The position numbers were made by a program, and so were the translations under genes. A DNA stretch of 64,000 nt from Cafeteria roenbergensis. Its lineage: Eukaryota; Sar; Bigyra; Bicosoecida; Cafeteriaceae. Under the pieces are notes generated by a model. It did not search any database, was not told the DNA's origin, and saw only the letters and a program-made list of their open reading frames with translations. Positions 1-11,812 of this stretch are shown here, piece by piece. The stretch covers positions 124,001-188,000 of the forward strand of contig VLTN01000033.1 of NCBI GenBank assembly GCA_008330645.1, in the 5' to 3' direction. Numbering within the stretch: the stretch's first letter is position 1; every line of letters starts with the position of its first letter.

Positions 1-3000
1 GGCGACGAGGCTGCCAAATACCACAGCCCCGACACGCCAGACCATGGGGTCGCTCTTCGACAAGGCAGTATCGACGACGAGCTTTGTGATGCGGCTCGCG
101 GAGCCAAGCGCGCTCGTAACCGAGCCGTCGTTCCCGCCACCAACCGTGTATTGGTCGGCCTTCAGCGGGCTGGGAGCTCTCTGCTGGTCAATGGACCCGG
201 CGAACAGCCCGCCCGACTCGGTTGGCAAGCCGACAGACTCGTCGGGGTGGACGCTGACGGACTCGTCGGCCTTGGAGTAAGTCCGAGCGTCTCGGCTGTG
301 GGCGGTTGCGTTTCCAAGGGATGCCAGCCGGCACAGAGCAGCTTCCGGGTCTTCGGGCGGGATCATGGCTGCAGCAGACTTGCTCGAAGCGCCGATTTCG
401 ACATGCACTGCGCTTGTTGCACTGAGGACGCCGCTGCTTGCGCCCGGCTTGGGCGCAGGCTGTGGCCTGCCTCCTGTTGACGAGCGCCCGGTCGCAGGGA
501 GCGCAGCCCGCGGCTTTCCTGAGGCAGCGTGACCAGCGTTGCCTGCGCTGCTTCCGCCGCCCCGCGGGCCGCTGCTGGCTCGACCATGCATGCCCGACAA
601 CGACGGGCTCGGCGACTCGCCACCCCGACGAACGGCGCGGCCTGCCTGCTGGTGGCCCGCCCTGTTGGACGCTGCTGAGACCCGGCGCGAGACGTGAGAC
701 CAGCCCACGCTCCGGCCCGCGACACTGGCAGGAGGCGCCACACTTGGGCGTCCAGCCGCAACAGGAGACGGCTGGTGCGGCACCCCGCCGACGGTTCCTG
801 AGCGACCACGCGGCGGCTCCCAGCTCACAAGCCAGAAGGCAGGCAGCGGGCCGTCGGCCGCCGGGCGCTTCCCAGCGAGCACGCCAGGGTGGAGGGGTTG
901 GATGCCCACCCGAAGCGTCAGGGGGCGCTGCACCGGGCGCCTTGTGTGCAAGGTGGGGCGTGGCCGGGAATCAGCGGCCGGGTTGGGTGCTGCGTCGGTC
1001 GAAGGGGAGCAGGCGACGAGGGAGTCGAGCGAGGCCGAGCTGGAGGGGCGATTCTCGAACGGACGCAGAGCATGCGACGCCTTGCCTTGGTCGGCTCGCA
1101 TTGGCGGCGAGCCGGGGGCGCGGCGGGGCCCAAGGTCTGGCGAGGCGGCCTCACCGGTGGGGCCAGACGTCACGTCGAAGGAATCAGCTGCAGCCGCTGG
1201 CTCCGCAGGATTTGCAGGGGGCACGAGTGGCACGCCATACTCCTGGTCGAACTCGTCCGGGTTGTACATGGTGCCAACTGCCACGAGCTCTCCCTGCGCG
1301 CCGGATGCTGACCCGACAGCGGCCGCAGCAAGGCGCGAGAGGTCAGGAAGCCACTTCAGCAGCGGGGGCTCGTGCCCGGACATGCCCCCGCCCGCGCTGA
1401 TGCCCAGCGGGTGCGCGCCAGTCTGGCCCCAGTTCGCAAGCCCCTCGCCCGGACCGCGACCGCCGATGAGCGCGCGCCTCCCTCTCCCCCGACGGAAGCG
1501 CACTCGCTGTTCACGTCGTCGCCGCAGTCATCGTACCCGCCCAATCCGTCGTCGTGGCCAGCGTCGTCGCCCAGCAGCGCCATTGACTCGGCGTCCAGAG
1601 CCAGGACTGGGAAGCCGGAATCAGCGTCACCGACCACCATCAAGCGCCTCTTGGTCGGCGCGCGCTGCACCACCATTGACAAGCACGGCGTCGCGTCCAG
1701 CTCCGAGCCTGCGCTCTCCTGCAGCGACACGCGCACTGGCGACAGCCAGCCGCCTGCCGTCTGCACCACAGACACGTGCGCGCCCCTGGCAAACGCCTCG
1801 CCCTTCTCGTGGGGCGATAGGTAGGCCAGGATGGCGGCGTCGTACATCGACCCCAGCGGCTCCGGGAAGAGCGACGCCAGCGACTGGCCCACCAGGTCCG
1901 ACCGTCCCCGCCCAAAGAGCCGCGCCGTGGCCACGTTGGCGTCCGTGATCTCGCCGTAGCGGCGCAGCTCGCCCGTCATGGTGATCACGGCGTTCATCTC
2001 GTCCATCACGCTCAGAGGCTCCTCTGGGGAGCCGACGACGACGTTCTCCAGCGGGCGCACGTTCGTCTTGGCGTGCTTCTCCTCGATGCGGTTCGCCTTG
2101 TTCTGCAGCTCGGTGGCTCGCTCCGAGTCGCCCAGCACGTCTTCGCAGAAGCGGCTGAAGGCGCGAAGAGCCATCGTGCTGTCGGGGTTGATCTGGAGCA
2201 TGGTGCGGAACTTGCGCTCCGCAGCTGACCGGGCCAGGAACAGCTCCTCCGCCAGCAGGCCAAGCCTGTTTGCGTCAGGGTTGGACTCGACGGCGTGGTT
2301 GTAGAGCTTGTTCTGCGCGGCGAACGCCTTGGTCGTCTCTTCAATGGCGGTGGTCCACGCCTCGTCGAAGAGGATGCGGTCCACGGCGCTGAGCCCCGAC
2401 GCAGAGCGCTCCTGCAGCTGCCGCGTGCGCTGGTACGACAGGAACGACACGTCCCAGGCACTGCCTACCTGCTTGCGGGCCATGGCCAGAATTGTGAGCT
2501 CGGACGAAACGGTGCTGCCGTAGGCGCGGTGGAAGATGGAGCCGCTGGCGTAGGTGACGGCGGACTTGGGCCAAGCTTTGAGCATTTCGTCGTAGGCCAT
2601 GGAGGCCTGCTCGATGAGAGCCTCGGAGGTGACGCCGGGGAGGAGGTCGCCCGTCGTGGCAGGCTCGGCAGCGCTCTCTCGCCCAGCCTCTGGGCCATTG
2701 TCGGCGAACACCTGAATCCGCATCGGCGCGCGCGGGCCGGCCACCACGAGCTCGCCTCCGTCGACGGACCCTGGGCGGTCCCCGAGCAGGGACGCCAGCG
2801 ACGCCGCATGCCCCACAGGCTTCCCCGTCCTGCCAGCCCTCACACCGCCACGAGCGGACATGGGGAGCTCTCCTCGAGCAGGAGCGCCTGCCTGGGAGGC
2901 GGTGCGGCCGTACGACTGACCGCGAACCGGCGAGTCGCGCCGGCCCGGGCGCTTGGAGACCGCTGCGCCCCCTTGGCTGCCTGCGCGAGCGGCACCATGC

Positions 3001-4183
3001 CTTCCCGCGCCGGAGTGCTGCGAGTTGGCCTGCAACCTCTGGGCGAGCGCCACGCGGCGGCGAGCCCAGATATCGGCTTGCAGAGAAGAGCGGAGCGAGG
3101 CGAAGTCGCTGCCGGCAACTGCGCCCACGTACGTGACATTGGCAAAGTACCCGAGCATGGGCGCGACGACCATCCCGACCACTAGCAGCGCGTCGATGCC
3201 CGCTTCGGGCGCCACGAGCTGGGCAGCGACTGCTAGCACGAGCCAGGCGTTGAGGGCCGCGGCGGCTGTGGCCAGGTTGTTCGCCAGCGGCTGCACGTGT
3301 GGCTGCGCAAACAGAGTCCCAAGAAGCCACAGGAGAGCCGCCACGCCGGCGAGGATGACTTGCAGCGATGGGGGAAGGTCCATGGTTGTGAAGCACGCGA
3401 CGAGGACCAGCTTGGCCACAAGCATCACCGCGTCCACGCGCCCCGTGACCTTGGCTCCCAGGGCAGTCGAGGTGAGGTCTGTGTCGATGTACACCGATGC
3501 AAAGAACGTTGACACGGCCGTGAACACCGTGAGCACTATGACGACGAGCGCGATGACAATCCAGTGCCCGTCCGTGTTGCAAGTCACGCCAAGCGCGTTG
3601 ACGCTCCGGCACTCGTGGAACACGGCGAGCAGCAGCGACGAAGCAGGCATGAAGGCCACCGTTGTCAAGACGCTGGCCATGTTGCCCAAGGCGCGGAGGA
3701 CGATCGCCTGCTGCCGCCCCTCGGTCAAAATGGTTGCAATCACGTACCCGAGCAGGCCGAGGAACGCGGCGACAATGGCGAGCGCCGCCCAGAACACAAC
3801 GGCGCGCCCGGCGCCCGAGCCCACATCGGCAAGCGCGAAAAGCGTGTCAACGTCGAGGATGGCCACGCTCTGCGGAATGCGGCGAAAGAAGGAGTGTGCG
3901 ATGTCACTTGGCCTGCTGCGGCATTCCAGCCAGGCCGCTCTGCCGAGGGCTGCTCGAGGCCAGGCATGCCATACGGCAAGCGTCCCCGGGCTGGCAGGCC
4001 ATGCGCTGCGGGTGCACGGCCATGCTCGCGTGCGGCCCGTGTTAAAGGCGCAGCAAGCCCGCACGAAGGCGAGCCGAGGGCGCGGCGCAAAGCGACGTGC
4101 CTGGAGCTGCAGGGTTGAATCTCTTCCGCAACGCGGAGCCCCGCTCACCAGGACTGTGGCGACTGACTGAAAAGTCGAGGCAT
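1..4183 (-). CDS. TmcB-like polytopic membrane protein with PAS domain (3' end beyond window)
   Basis: Probable membrane sensor of the protist TmcB/PAS family; the ligand is unknown. Proposed exons are 4183-4149, 3915-1504 and 1396-1, giving at least 1281 codons with no stop before the left edge. The first exon starts at ATG 4183 and ends at a GTGAGC donor. The second intron (1503-1397, GTGCGC...CAG, 107 nt) joins two open frames that cannot otherwise be connected. About seven hydrophobic helices lie at residues 45-272. They are followed by a Ser/Gly-rich linker, a helical repeat with the family motif INPDSTMALRAFSRF (about residues 583-610) and a PAS-like segment (about 645-760). The third exon is Ser/Pro-rich and regains hydrophobicity at the edge (VWRVGAVVFGSLVA). 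Family assignment rests on the membrane-repeat-PAS order; exon 1 is short and less certain than exon 2. Confidence 0.72.
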
Positions 4184-5322
4184 TGCCCAATGCAACGGCC
4201 GTCTGCGCGAGAGGGTGCCCGGGCAGACAAGGGAAGACAGCGTTCGACGGTAAGGGCGTTTCTGGCTGGCGCTGTGTCGACTGACGAAGTCACCCAGCCG
4301 CGTGGGTCAGAGCTGCGCTGCCTGGCTCACCATCATGGGAAAGACCGAGAATTGGATCAAGTCTGCCACGGTGGTAACCTGCGAAGCGGGGCGGGGTCGG
4401 CGAGGGGTGGGGGCAGGGCCGCTCGCGCGCAGGCCGCAATTCGGCCCAGGTCCAGACGAGCGGAGAATGGCGCAAGGACCTTCGAGCGCGGCTGCAGTGG
4501 GTGACAGCGCGGCGGGAGCTGGGGCTCACCACGAACCCCGCCGTGCTGGCCTTGGACTCGCGCGAGAGCAAAAAGAGGACTCCAAACCTGCGGTGGTTGG
4601 GCGGGGGCGCACGGGGGGGAGGGGGCAAGCGCAAGGCGGGGTCGGTCAGCCACTCGCAGCCCGTCTGATTTCGCAGCGACGAGCTGCGGGCCTGGCGAAC
4701 TGGACATGCGGCTGGTCTCACCATGCTCGCCGGGCGGCCAGCAACGCGGCATCGATGCCGCCTTGCGCCGCAGTCGGGTCTTGCATGCCCCCGCAGCACG
4801 GCCGGGGCACCGGTCTGTGGGGCCAGGTGTGCCTGCGAACGCGCGGGCACGCAGAGCCCTGCCAGCCAGGCACGGCGTCTGGGAAGGCTATTTTGCGGCA
4901 CGAGGGCTTGCCGGTGGCCATCAACCAGACGCTGTGGTGCGTCAGTGCCCCCCGCCTGGGTATCCACGAGCACTGATTGAACCCCGCACGTCCGCTTGGG
5001 CCCTCCCTGCTTCGGCTGCCAACGCTGCTGGGCGGAGGGAGGGATGTCGCTGAAACCGGTGGCACTGCCGAAGGTCTGCGCGTTGGCCAGCAGCCCTTGG
5101 CCTGGCTCCATGGCCGCCCCCCTCGCCCAGCGTTTCGCCCGCAGCCACCGCGATCCCAGGCCCCTTCGTTGTGGCTGTGTGTCAGCGCGACTCGCGAGCC
5201 GAGGCACCGGAGAAGCAGATGCATTGCCTACTTCCAATTGTTCGTGCTGGTCCACGCCGCGCACGAGACACCCGGCGCTAGCAGGCAAGTGCGGCACGGC
5301 ACGGCTCGGCGTTTGCAGCGGT
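4184..5322. other. Intergenic, no supported gene
   Basis: This 1.1 kb stretch separates the 3' end of the TRMT2A-like gene from the 5' end of the TmcB-like gene, both on the minus strand. Long frames on either strand are Arg/Pro-rich, lack domains and mostly lack ATG starts. It should hold the promoter of the TmcB-like gene. I see no RNA gene or repeat beyond a G-rich run near 4608-4624. Confidence 0.5.
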
Positions 5323-8300
5323 TCACCACGTTCCCTGCGCGAACCGCACCAGCTGCGACGACGGGCTGTAGGCCGGCGGCGCCCGCTCGAAGGCCGAAAC
5401 CAGCTCGGTGTGGTCGGTGTGAGGGAACATGTCCACAGGCTGCAAGAACACTGGGCGGAACGGGGTGTGCTTGAATGCCGTGGGGCCACGTCCGGCCGTG
5501 GGATATGTGCACAAACTGCGAGGCGGGAGGCGAAAGAAAGGGAATGGCGCTCAGCGAGACGAGCGCGGGCACGGAAAGCAGGTCGCAACTGCAAGCGGTG
5601 CGCACCGAAGAGTCTGCGCGCCGCTGAAACACCCAGAGAGAAGGGGCAGGGCTGGCAAGGGCCAGGGAACAGGCTGCGACAAGGCCGCGACGAGCTGCTC
5701 GCGACACGGCCAACTCTCCATAGCTCACTTGGTGGCGTTGTCGGGGAAGGTTCCGAAGGGATTGCAGCTCACGTACACGAGGCGAGAGATGGCAGCGCAA
5801 GCGCGCAGCGCGTGAATCACAGGGATGCCAAGACCCGCGCGAGGTGGGTCAACGATCGCGATGACTGCCGGGCGGACACCGCCAAAGCGAGCCCCAGCTG
5901 CCGCGGGGAGCTCCCACTGGCCGTCGCCGCGGCGCTCCAGCCCCGCCCGCTCGAAGAGCGCTGTCATGGCCGTCTCGGCGCGCGACGCAATGTAATCAGC
6001 CGTCCCGCGGGCGTCGGAATCGGCTGCAGCGGCAGGGCCTCCCTCGTCGAGGACGCGGAGCCCATTGTCCGCTGCGTTCTTCCTAGCATCCTGCACGGCG
6101 CTGGCGTTGAGCTCTACCCCAACGACAGCGTCCAGGCCGGGGCGAGCCATGGCGATGCCAATCGTGCCCGACCCACAGAACACGTCCAAAATGATGCGCG
6201 GCCGTGCAGATGCGTCCGCAGCAGCAGCAGCAGACGCAGCAGCACTGACGGGAGCAGCGACCGCCACGCGGTCGAACGAACCGGGCCCTGGGCCAACCGC
6301 AGGGTCCCTGGCAACGGCCTCAGCCGCCCACTGGTCCGCCACCGACGCCGGAACGGAGGCGCTTGTGTCCAGCGCAGGGCAAGGCGGGCCCATCGCGGCC
6401 GCTGCTCCGGTGCCCTCCACCGCGTCGCGCACGGCTCCGTAGAGGCGACACGCCCCAAGGGTGTTGGTCTGGAAGAAAGCCGTCGGGCTCACCCGGAACC
6501 GGCGGCCCAGGATGGCGTCGCGGATGAACTCGGTCCCAGCAAGTCGCACAAGGGGCGAGGTGTGGTCGCCGCCGTAGTGAGAGACGCGGCGGCACACCTG
6601 CAGGTAGAGCGACGTGACGCGGGGCGGCGCCGCGGGGCCCTCGGCCGGGGCCACGCCCACCAGCCCAACGCGACCGTCAGCGAGACCGTGGGCCGGAGCC
6701 TCTGCCGGCACAGAGCTGTCCAGAGGCCGCGGCACGACGGCCGGGCGCGACCGGGGAGCAGGGAGGCCGGCCCTCGCGTAGTCGGCCGCGGTGGGACCGA
6801 GCACGGCTCCGGCCGCTCTGGCAGCGGCAGCGCGAGTGCCGGCCGCCAGAGCCGCCCGCAGATATTTCTGCTCATTGCTCACTGGCTTGCGGTGGGCCCC
6901 GCCGCCCCGCTTAGCGCCCCCCTCGGTTGCCTCGCTCGCGGCCGTGGTGCTGGCTGCGCCTGGGGTTGCCCCTCCCGCCGCTGCCGTCGCCTCGTCGTCG
7001 TCGTCGTCGTCACCGCCATCACCGCCGCGGTCGCCGGCAGCGTCGTCGACGTCGGTGGTCGGCGCGCCTCCGGAAGCCGAGACAGTCGACGGCATCATTG
7101 GCGCCGCGGCAGCTGCCGCAGCCGCCACGGCCGCAGCATCCCCAGCGTCGCCCGGGGCCACGGACGCAGCCAGGACGTGCGCAGCCACGTCCGTCACCCC
7201 TCGCCGACCGCCCTCCAGGAGGCCGCGCCCGGCAACGGGTCCAGATCCAGCCGCTTGCAGCAGCATCGACGCACACGCCGAGGACACACGGAGGTCGCTC
7301 CCGCCCCCGCGCAGCATGTCTGGCAGTGCCGGGAGCCCTTCCGCCTCCGTCTCCGGCAGAGCCTCTTCGCGAAGCATCCGCAGCGGCGTGCCCAGCAGAG
7401 TGTCACGAACACGCACCACAGCCGCTGCGACCTCCGCCGGCAGAGCCGAAAGGCAGTCTGGAAGCGGGGCCCCCGGGAGAGGGCCAGCGCCTGCAACCTC
7501 TGCAGCCGCCGCCTCTGGCTGTGCATCCGGTGCAGCACTGGACGGGCCAGCAATGGAGGCCTTGGCGGCCTCCGCAACGGCCTTGACGACATCGTCGTCG
7601 GCGGCAATCTCCAGAACGAGCATCACCTCTCCGGTGGCCTCGCTTACGCGAACGGTGAGCATGCGCCAGACGCCCTTGCCTTCGTCGTGCTTGTCGAAGC
7701 AAGCTGCCCCGCTGGTGGGGATGGCGGCCTCGAAGATCTGCGCGGCAGCTTTGGCGGCGGCAGGTGTGACCGCGGACGGGGCGCACGGGGCCACGGCAGA
7801 TCCCTCCTTGAAGCTGCCCACCCTGAAGCCGACGACAACTTCGCCGGGTGCTGCGGAGGCAGCGGCTGGCCCGGGGGGCGCGGCCGTCCCAGCGGGCACG
7901 CCGGCTCCATTGGGCGCGGCGCTTGTTGCGGCGGCGGCCGCGGGGAGCTCTGCCACCGCCACTGTTTCCGGGGCCTCGGCCGGGGCCTCCGCCACCCTCG
8001 CGCTGACGGTGAAGCCGCACTTGTTCCGGAAGCCGAGCGTGACAGGGCTAGGCACGATCGGAGCGCAGAAGACCCTTCCGGAACAGCTGACCAGCTCAGG
8101 GGAGCCGAGGCAGACCCCGAGTGACCCAGACTCGCTGAGCGCAGCGGCAGCGTCCGCGCTGCCGCCCAGCACCCTCGCGATGACGCCGGACCCAGGCCCA
8201 GCGGTGGCTGCCACCGACGCAGCAGCCGCAGCCAGCGATGATGATGATGAGGATGACGTTGGGGATGGCGCCGCCTGGCACTCCGGGTCGAGAGGCGCCC

Positions 8301-9006
8301 TCCGCTCGCCGAGCCCGGGGCTGACCCACACGGCGCGGTCCCACAGCTCGATCGGCAGGTACTCCGGCGGCACGCGCAAGTACGGGTCGAGCGCCGCCTT
8401 GTCGCTGGAGGCCTTCACTTCGTCGGCCGAACCCTTAGCCATCGTCTTGCGAATAGCTTTGAGCACGCTGTTGCGGATGGACCGCACCAGCTTCACGCCC
8501 ATGCGCACCGTTTGCTCTTGCTTGTACAGTAGCTGCTCCGCATAGGGGAGCGCCAGCAGGGGGGTCGTGGCCTCGTGGACGGACCGCGGGGCAGATGCCG
8601 CGGGCGTCTCGCTGCGCAGCCGCTTGGCGTCCGTCTCGCCAGCCGCGTCGGGGTCCCGCGGCCGCTTCTCCCGCGGGCGAACGTCGTCTGCACGCACCCC
8701 GCGAACCGCGTTCTTGGCCCGCACCTTCCCGTTTCCCTTGACCGCCTTGTCAAGCTGGCTCGGGTCGCTTTCGAGCGCCGACAGCGCGGCGTCCCGCTGC
8801 TCGACCGTCTCGAACCCGAGGAACGCCATGTGCTTCCCGGGCTTCTTGCTCGCGCCTACAAAGCCCTCCAAGCCCAGCGAGGCCACGGCAGTCTCGACCT
8901 GCTTGGCGCGGAGGAACGTGCGCAGACCCGTGAGAACGATCCCCGGAAGCATGATCTGCGAGGCCCCCGCCACAGGGGCGGAGGGCGCACTGGCGTCACC
9001 TTCCAT
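5323..9006 (-). CDS. tRNA (uracil-5-)-methyltransferase, TRMT2A-type
   Basis: SAM-dependent enzyme expected to methylate U54 of tRNA to m5U. Exons are 9006-5729 and 5515-5323, 1156 aa. The intron (5728-5516, GTGAGC...CAG, 213 nt) is supported because the join restores the family tail: RLVYVSCNP, then NLC, then TPFRPVFLQPVDMFPHTDHTELV. An N-terminal RRM-like region (about residues 16-95) is as in animal TRMT2A. The SAM site DVFCGSGTIGIAM is near residue 940, the DPPRAGL motif near 1052, and the catalytic Cys of VSCNP near 1081. Long Ala/Asp-rich inserts between the RRM and the catalytic part, including an acidic run around 6990-7030, make it nearly twice the animal length. The start is the first ATG upstream of the RRM; earlier in-frame codons are not ATG. 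Confidence 0.9.
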
Positions 9007-9521
9007 GCGCGCTGCTCCGAGTGGGAGGACGCCGGTCTCGGCCAAGGCTCGAGCCAGCCGCACGAGTTCGCAAGCCGCACTTTGCAGAGCCGCTGCTCTC
9101 CGCTGCTGCAATCAGTAGCGGTTCGGGCCCATGCGCCGCCCACCCCCCATCCCCCTTCCAGCAACGCCGCCCTCGCCACTTCCCACGTTCTCGTTGATGG
9201 TTGCCTCGCGGTGGGCTGGCCCATCTTTGCCTGCAATTCAAGTTGTCGGCTTCTCGCGCCCGGCCGGAGGGCGATCAGCACGCCAACGCGCGCGTTGGAA
9301 GTGGTGCTCCGCGCCAGCGCGAGTTTGAAGCATACTTGGCGTCCAGGAGGGCGCGCGTGACACGACGCCGAGCCCCGCTGGCGCCGGAACTCGCCGGACA
9401 GCATGAGAGCGTGACAACCACTGCTGCAGGGCTCTGCCGCCGGCGGACCACAATACGCAGGATCGCGGAGGCCAGCTGCCGGCGCCACCCGCAGGGAGGC
9501 CGCCAGCCAGACTGCCGCAGC
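9007..9521. other. Divergent intergenic/promoter region (TRMT2A / GH79)
   Basis: 515 bp between divergently transcribed genes. No gene is seen. It includes the E2F-like element near 9331, listed separately. Confidence 0.5.
9331..9344. promoter_or_regulatory. E2F-like element CATACTTGGCGTCC
   Basis: One of three related sites in gene-free sequence of this window (others at 21274-21287 and 23316-23330) sharing ATAYTTGGCGYYC. It resembles the E2F/DP consensus TTTSSCGC. It lies about 190 bp upstream of the GH79 start and 325 bp upstream of the TRMT2A-like start. Function is inferred from sequence only. Confidence 0.3.
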
Positions 9522-11597
9522 ATGCGAACAAGCAGGCTCCTTGCCGCTGCCTGGGGCCCGGCGGCACTGGTTGTGGGGGCGGTGGCGTTTGCGGTGGCGA
9601 CGCGCGCATCTGCAACAGCAGTCGTGAAAATCGATGCGTCCGAGCCGCTGTCCGAGGTGGGCGAGCTGTTCATGGGCATGACCACCGACTGGTGGCTGGA
9701 CTTTCCCGATGCGCCGTGAGCGTGGTGGGCGGGGCGCCGGTCGGCCTGGCGCTCGGCCTGGCGGGCAGTTGCCGTTCTGCCCAGGATTCAGTCATGCTCG
9801 CTTGACTCGAGCAGGTCGCCCGCTTCACCTCCCCCAACCGCTGCCGCGCGCAGCTATGCATACAAGTGGAGCCCCAAGGGTGGGATTCTACAGGCTGACT
9901 TGGATGCTCGCATGGCTGCGCTGGTCCGCGTGAGTGCCGCCGCGCCCGGGAACACGCCCGTTTCGACCGGCTGCTCCCGGACGCCAAGTCTCGCGCGCGC
10001 GAACAGCACGTTTTCCCGGCCTGGGCCAAGCCTTCGTTCCCCATGACGTCTCGTGTGAGTGCAGGGTCTCGCTCCCGCGATGTGGCGCATAGGGGGCACG
10101 CCGGCGGACACAGTCGTCTACGAGTTCGGCTCGCCGCCGGAGTGTGCCGTGCACGTCGAAAATCCCTACCCGGGCACCAAGTGCCTGAGCGCGCAGCGAT
10201 GGGGCGAGATATTGGCTTTTGCCAAGTCCACCGGCGTGTCGCTCAGCTTTGGCCTCAGCGGGCTGTACGGTCGCGCGTCGCCCGCGGCGCCGATGAACAT
10301 CACCAACGCCGCATCGCTCCTGTCCGCCACAGCAGCCATGAGCAGCAATGCCACAGAGGCGCTCCTGGCGTTCCAGCTGGGGAACGAGCTGGGAAACGGG
10401 GACTCGAAGGACTGGAAGGCGGAGCCGCAGGTGCTGGCCGCCGACTCGAATCGCATTCGCGGCGTCATCAACAGCCAGTGGGCAGGGACTGCGGGCGCCG
10501 CCGCCAGACGCCCGCTGCTGGTCGGCCCTGACTCTGGGTACTCCGACGCGTTCTACGGCCCCTTCTTGGACGCCGGTGCTTACTCCCTCAACGCCACCAC
10601 CTACCACAGCTACGTGTGCGGGTCGAGGCACGGGGGCGGCGGACCGTGCCAGGCTGCCCTGCTCAGCGCCAAGGGCATCGCCAACGACGACAGCGGCGCC
10701 CACCATACCCTGAGCGCAGCGGCACGCAGTCCGGTGCCCGGCCTGCCGGTGTGGGGGGGCGAGGTCGGGCCGGCCTACGGGGGCGGCGTCACGGGCTTGA
10801 GCAACAGGTTCGGCGACATGGTGTGGTGGGTGGACCATCTGGCGCGGCTCCAGGCAATCGGCGTGCAGGCGTTTGACCGTTCCACGCTGATCGGCGGCAG
10901 CTACGAGCTCGTGAACCGCTCCACGCACCTTCCCAACCCTTCCTACTTCGCTGCGCTGGCGTATCACCGGCTGATGGGAGGCAGGTCGCTGACTGCCTCG
11001 CTGTCAGGCAACGAAGACATGGTTGCATACTCCGCATGCACTGCCTTTGGGAGGGGCAGAGAGGCCGTGGCGGCGGCCGCCGCGTCGGGAACGAAGTCGC
11101 TGGTCCTCAGTCGGGCGGGGGCCACGGGAGCAACCGTCCACGAGCATGTGTTCCCCGGCCAGGCGAGCGCACGGGCGCAGCGCGACTCCGCACTTGCAGA
11201 CTCGCCCTGCTCTGAGGCGTTGTCGCCGTCCAGCGGCGGAGTGACCGCAGTCGCCGTGAACATCAACGGCATCAGCCCGGCCGCCGTGTCCGTGGGGCTG
11301 GCTGGCGCGGACGTGCCGCCGGGGTCGACCGCTTGCGTGTGGCAGTTCCGGTCCGGCGCAGCGGCGTCGACGTCGGGCGAACCTCTCTACGCGTCTGAGA
11401 CCGCAGAGTGGCTCGACGGCGCGACTGGGAACTGGACGCGCCTTGCAATGGGGCCCTCCCCCGGGTTCGCCCTGCCGGCAATGGCCACGCCGCAGCAGCT
11501 GACCGTGGCAAGCGGAAAGGTTGTGGTGGCGCTGGGCCCGTTCGAGTTTGCCTTCGTCGTCTTCCCCGCAACGACTGCAGTTGCGTGCAAAGCGTGA
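9522..11597 (+). CDS. Secreted GH79 heparanase/beta-glucuronidase-like glycosidase
   Basis: Predicted retaining glycoside hydrolase acting on glucuronide-containing glycans outside the cell or in the endolysosome. Exons are 9522-9715, 9854-9929 and 10065-11597, 600 aa; introns are 138 and 135 nt, with GTGAGC and GTGAGT donors. Splicing yields the family passage FMGMTTDWWLDFPDAP, then YKWSPKGGILQADLDA, then LAPAMWRIGGTPAD. ATG 9522 starts a hydrophobic signal peptide ending at about residue 30. The acid/base Glu is probably E198 in the motif QLGNELG, and the nucleophile probably E323 in WGGEVGPAYGGG, which matches the heparanase GE-SAYGGG motif. A C-terminal beta-rich segment as in heparanase follows. 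The gene diverges from the TRMT2A-like gene and converges on the glycosyltransferase gene. Confidence 0.88.
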
Positions 11598-11812
11598 CAG
11601 AGCGCGCCTGGACGGTTTGTGCGCGCGCTGCTGGGGGACGAGCTGCGCATCATTTTGCCGTAGCACGTGCCAGCACCGGGCTGCGCAACCCAGACCTGTC
11701 AACGAAGCCCAGACCGGGCGCAAGAGACGTCGCGTCGCCGACGTCTGTGGCGGTGCGGCCGGCTACGCCCTCACGTAACTCGCAGCATGCATGCTCTGGA
11801 AACACTGCAGCG

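Noticed and set aside
1356-1525. Frameshift or pseudogene in the TmcB-like gene
   Set aside because: A 107-nt GT-AG intron with correct phase explains the frame change, so degradation need not be assumed. Kept as a point to verify.
4290-5594. 434-codon minus-strand frame
   Set aside because: It runs through the TRMT2A-like 3' exon in another frame and lacks domains or an ATG start. The real coding part is the 5515-5323 exon.
4996-8124. Very long open plus-strand frame (1042 codons)
   Set aside because: Antisense to the TRMT2A-like gene, whose minus-strand product has clear motifs. At about 70% GC, antisense frames stay open because stop codons are rare.
6791-8545. 584-codon plus-strand frame
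   Set aside because: A second antisense shadow of the TRMT2A-like gene. It is Ala/Ser-rich with no domain.
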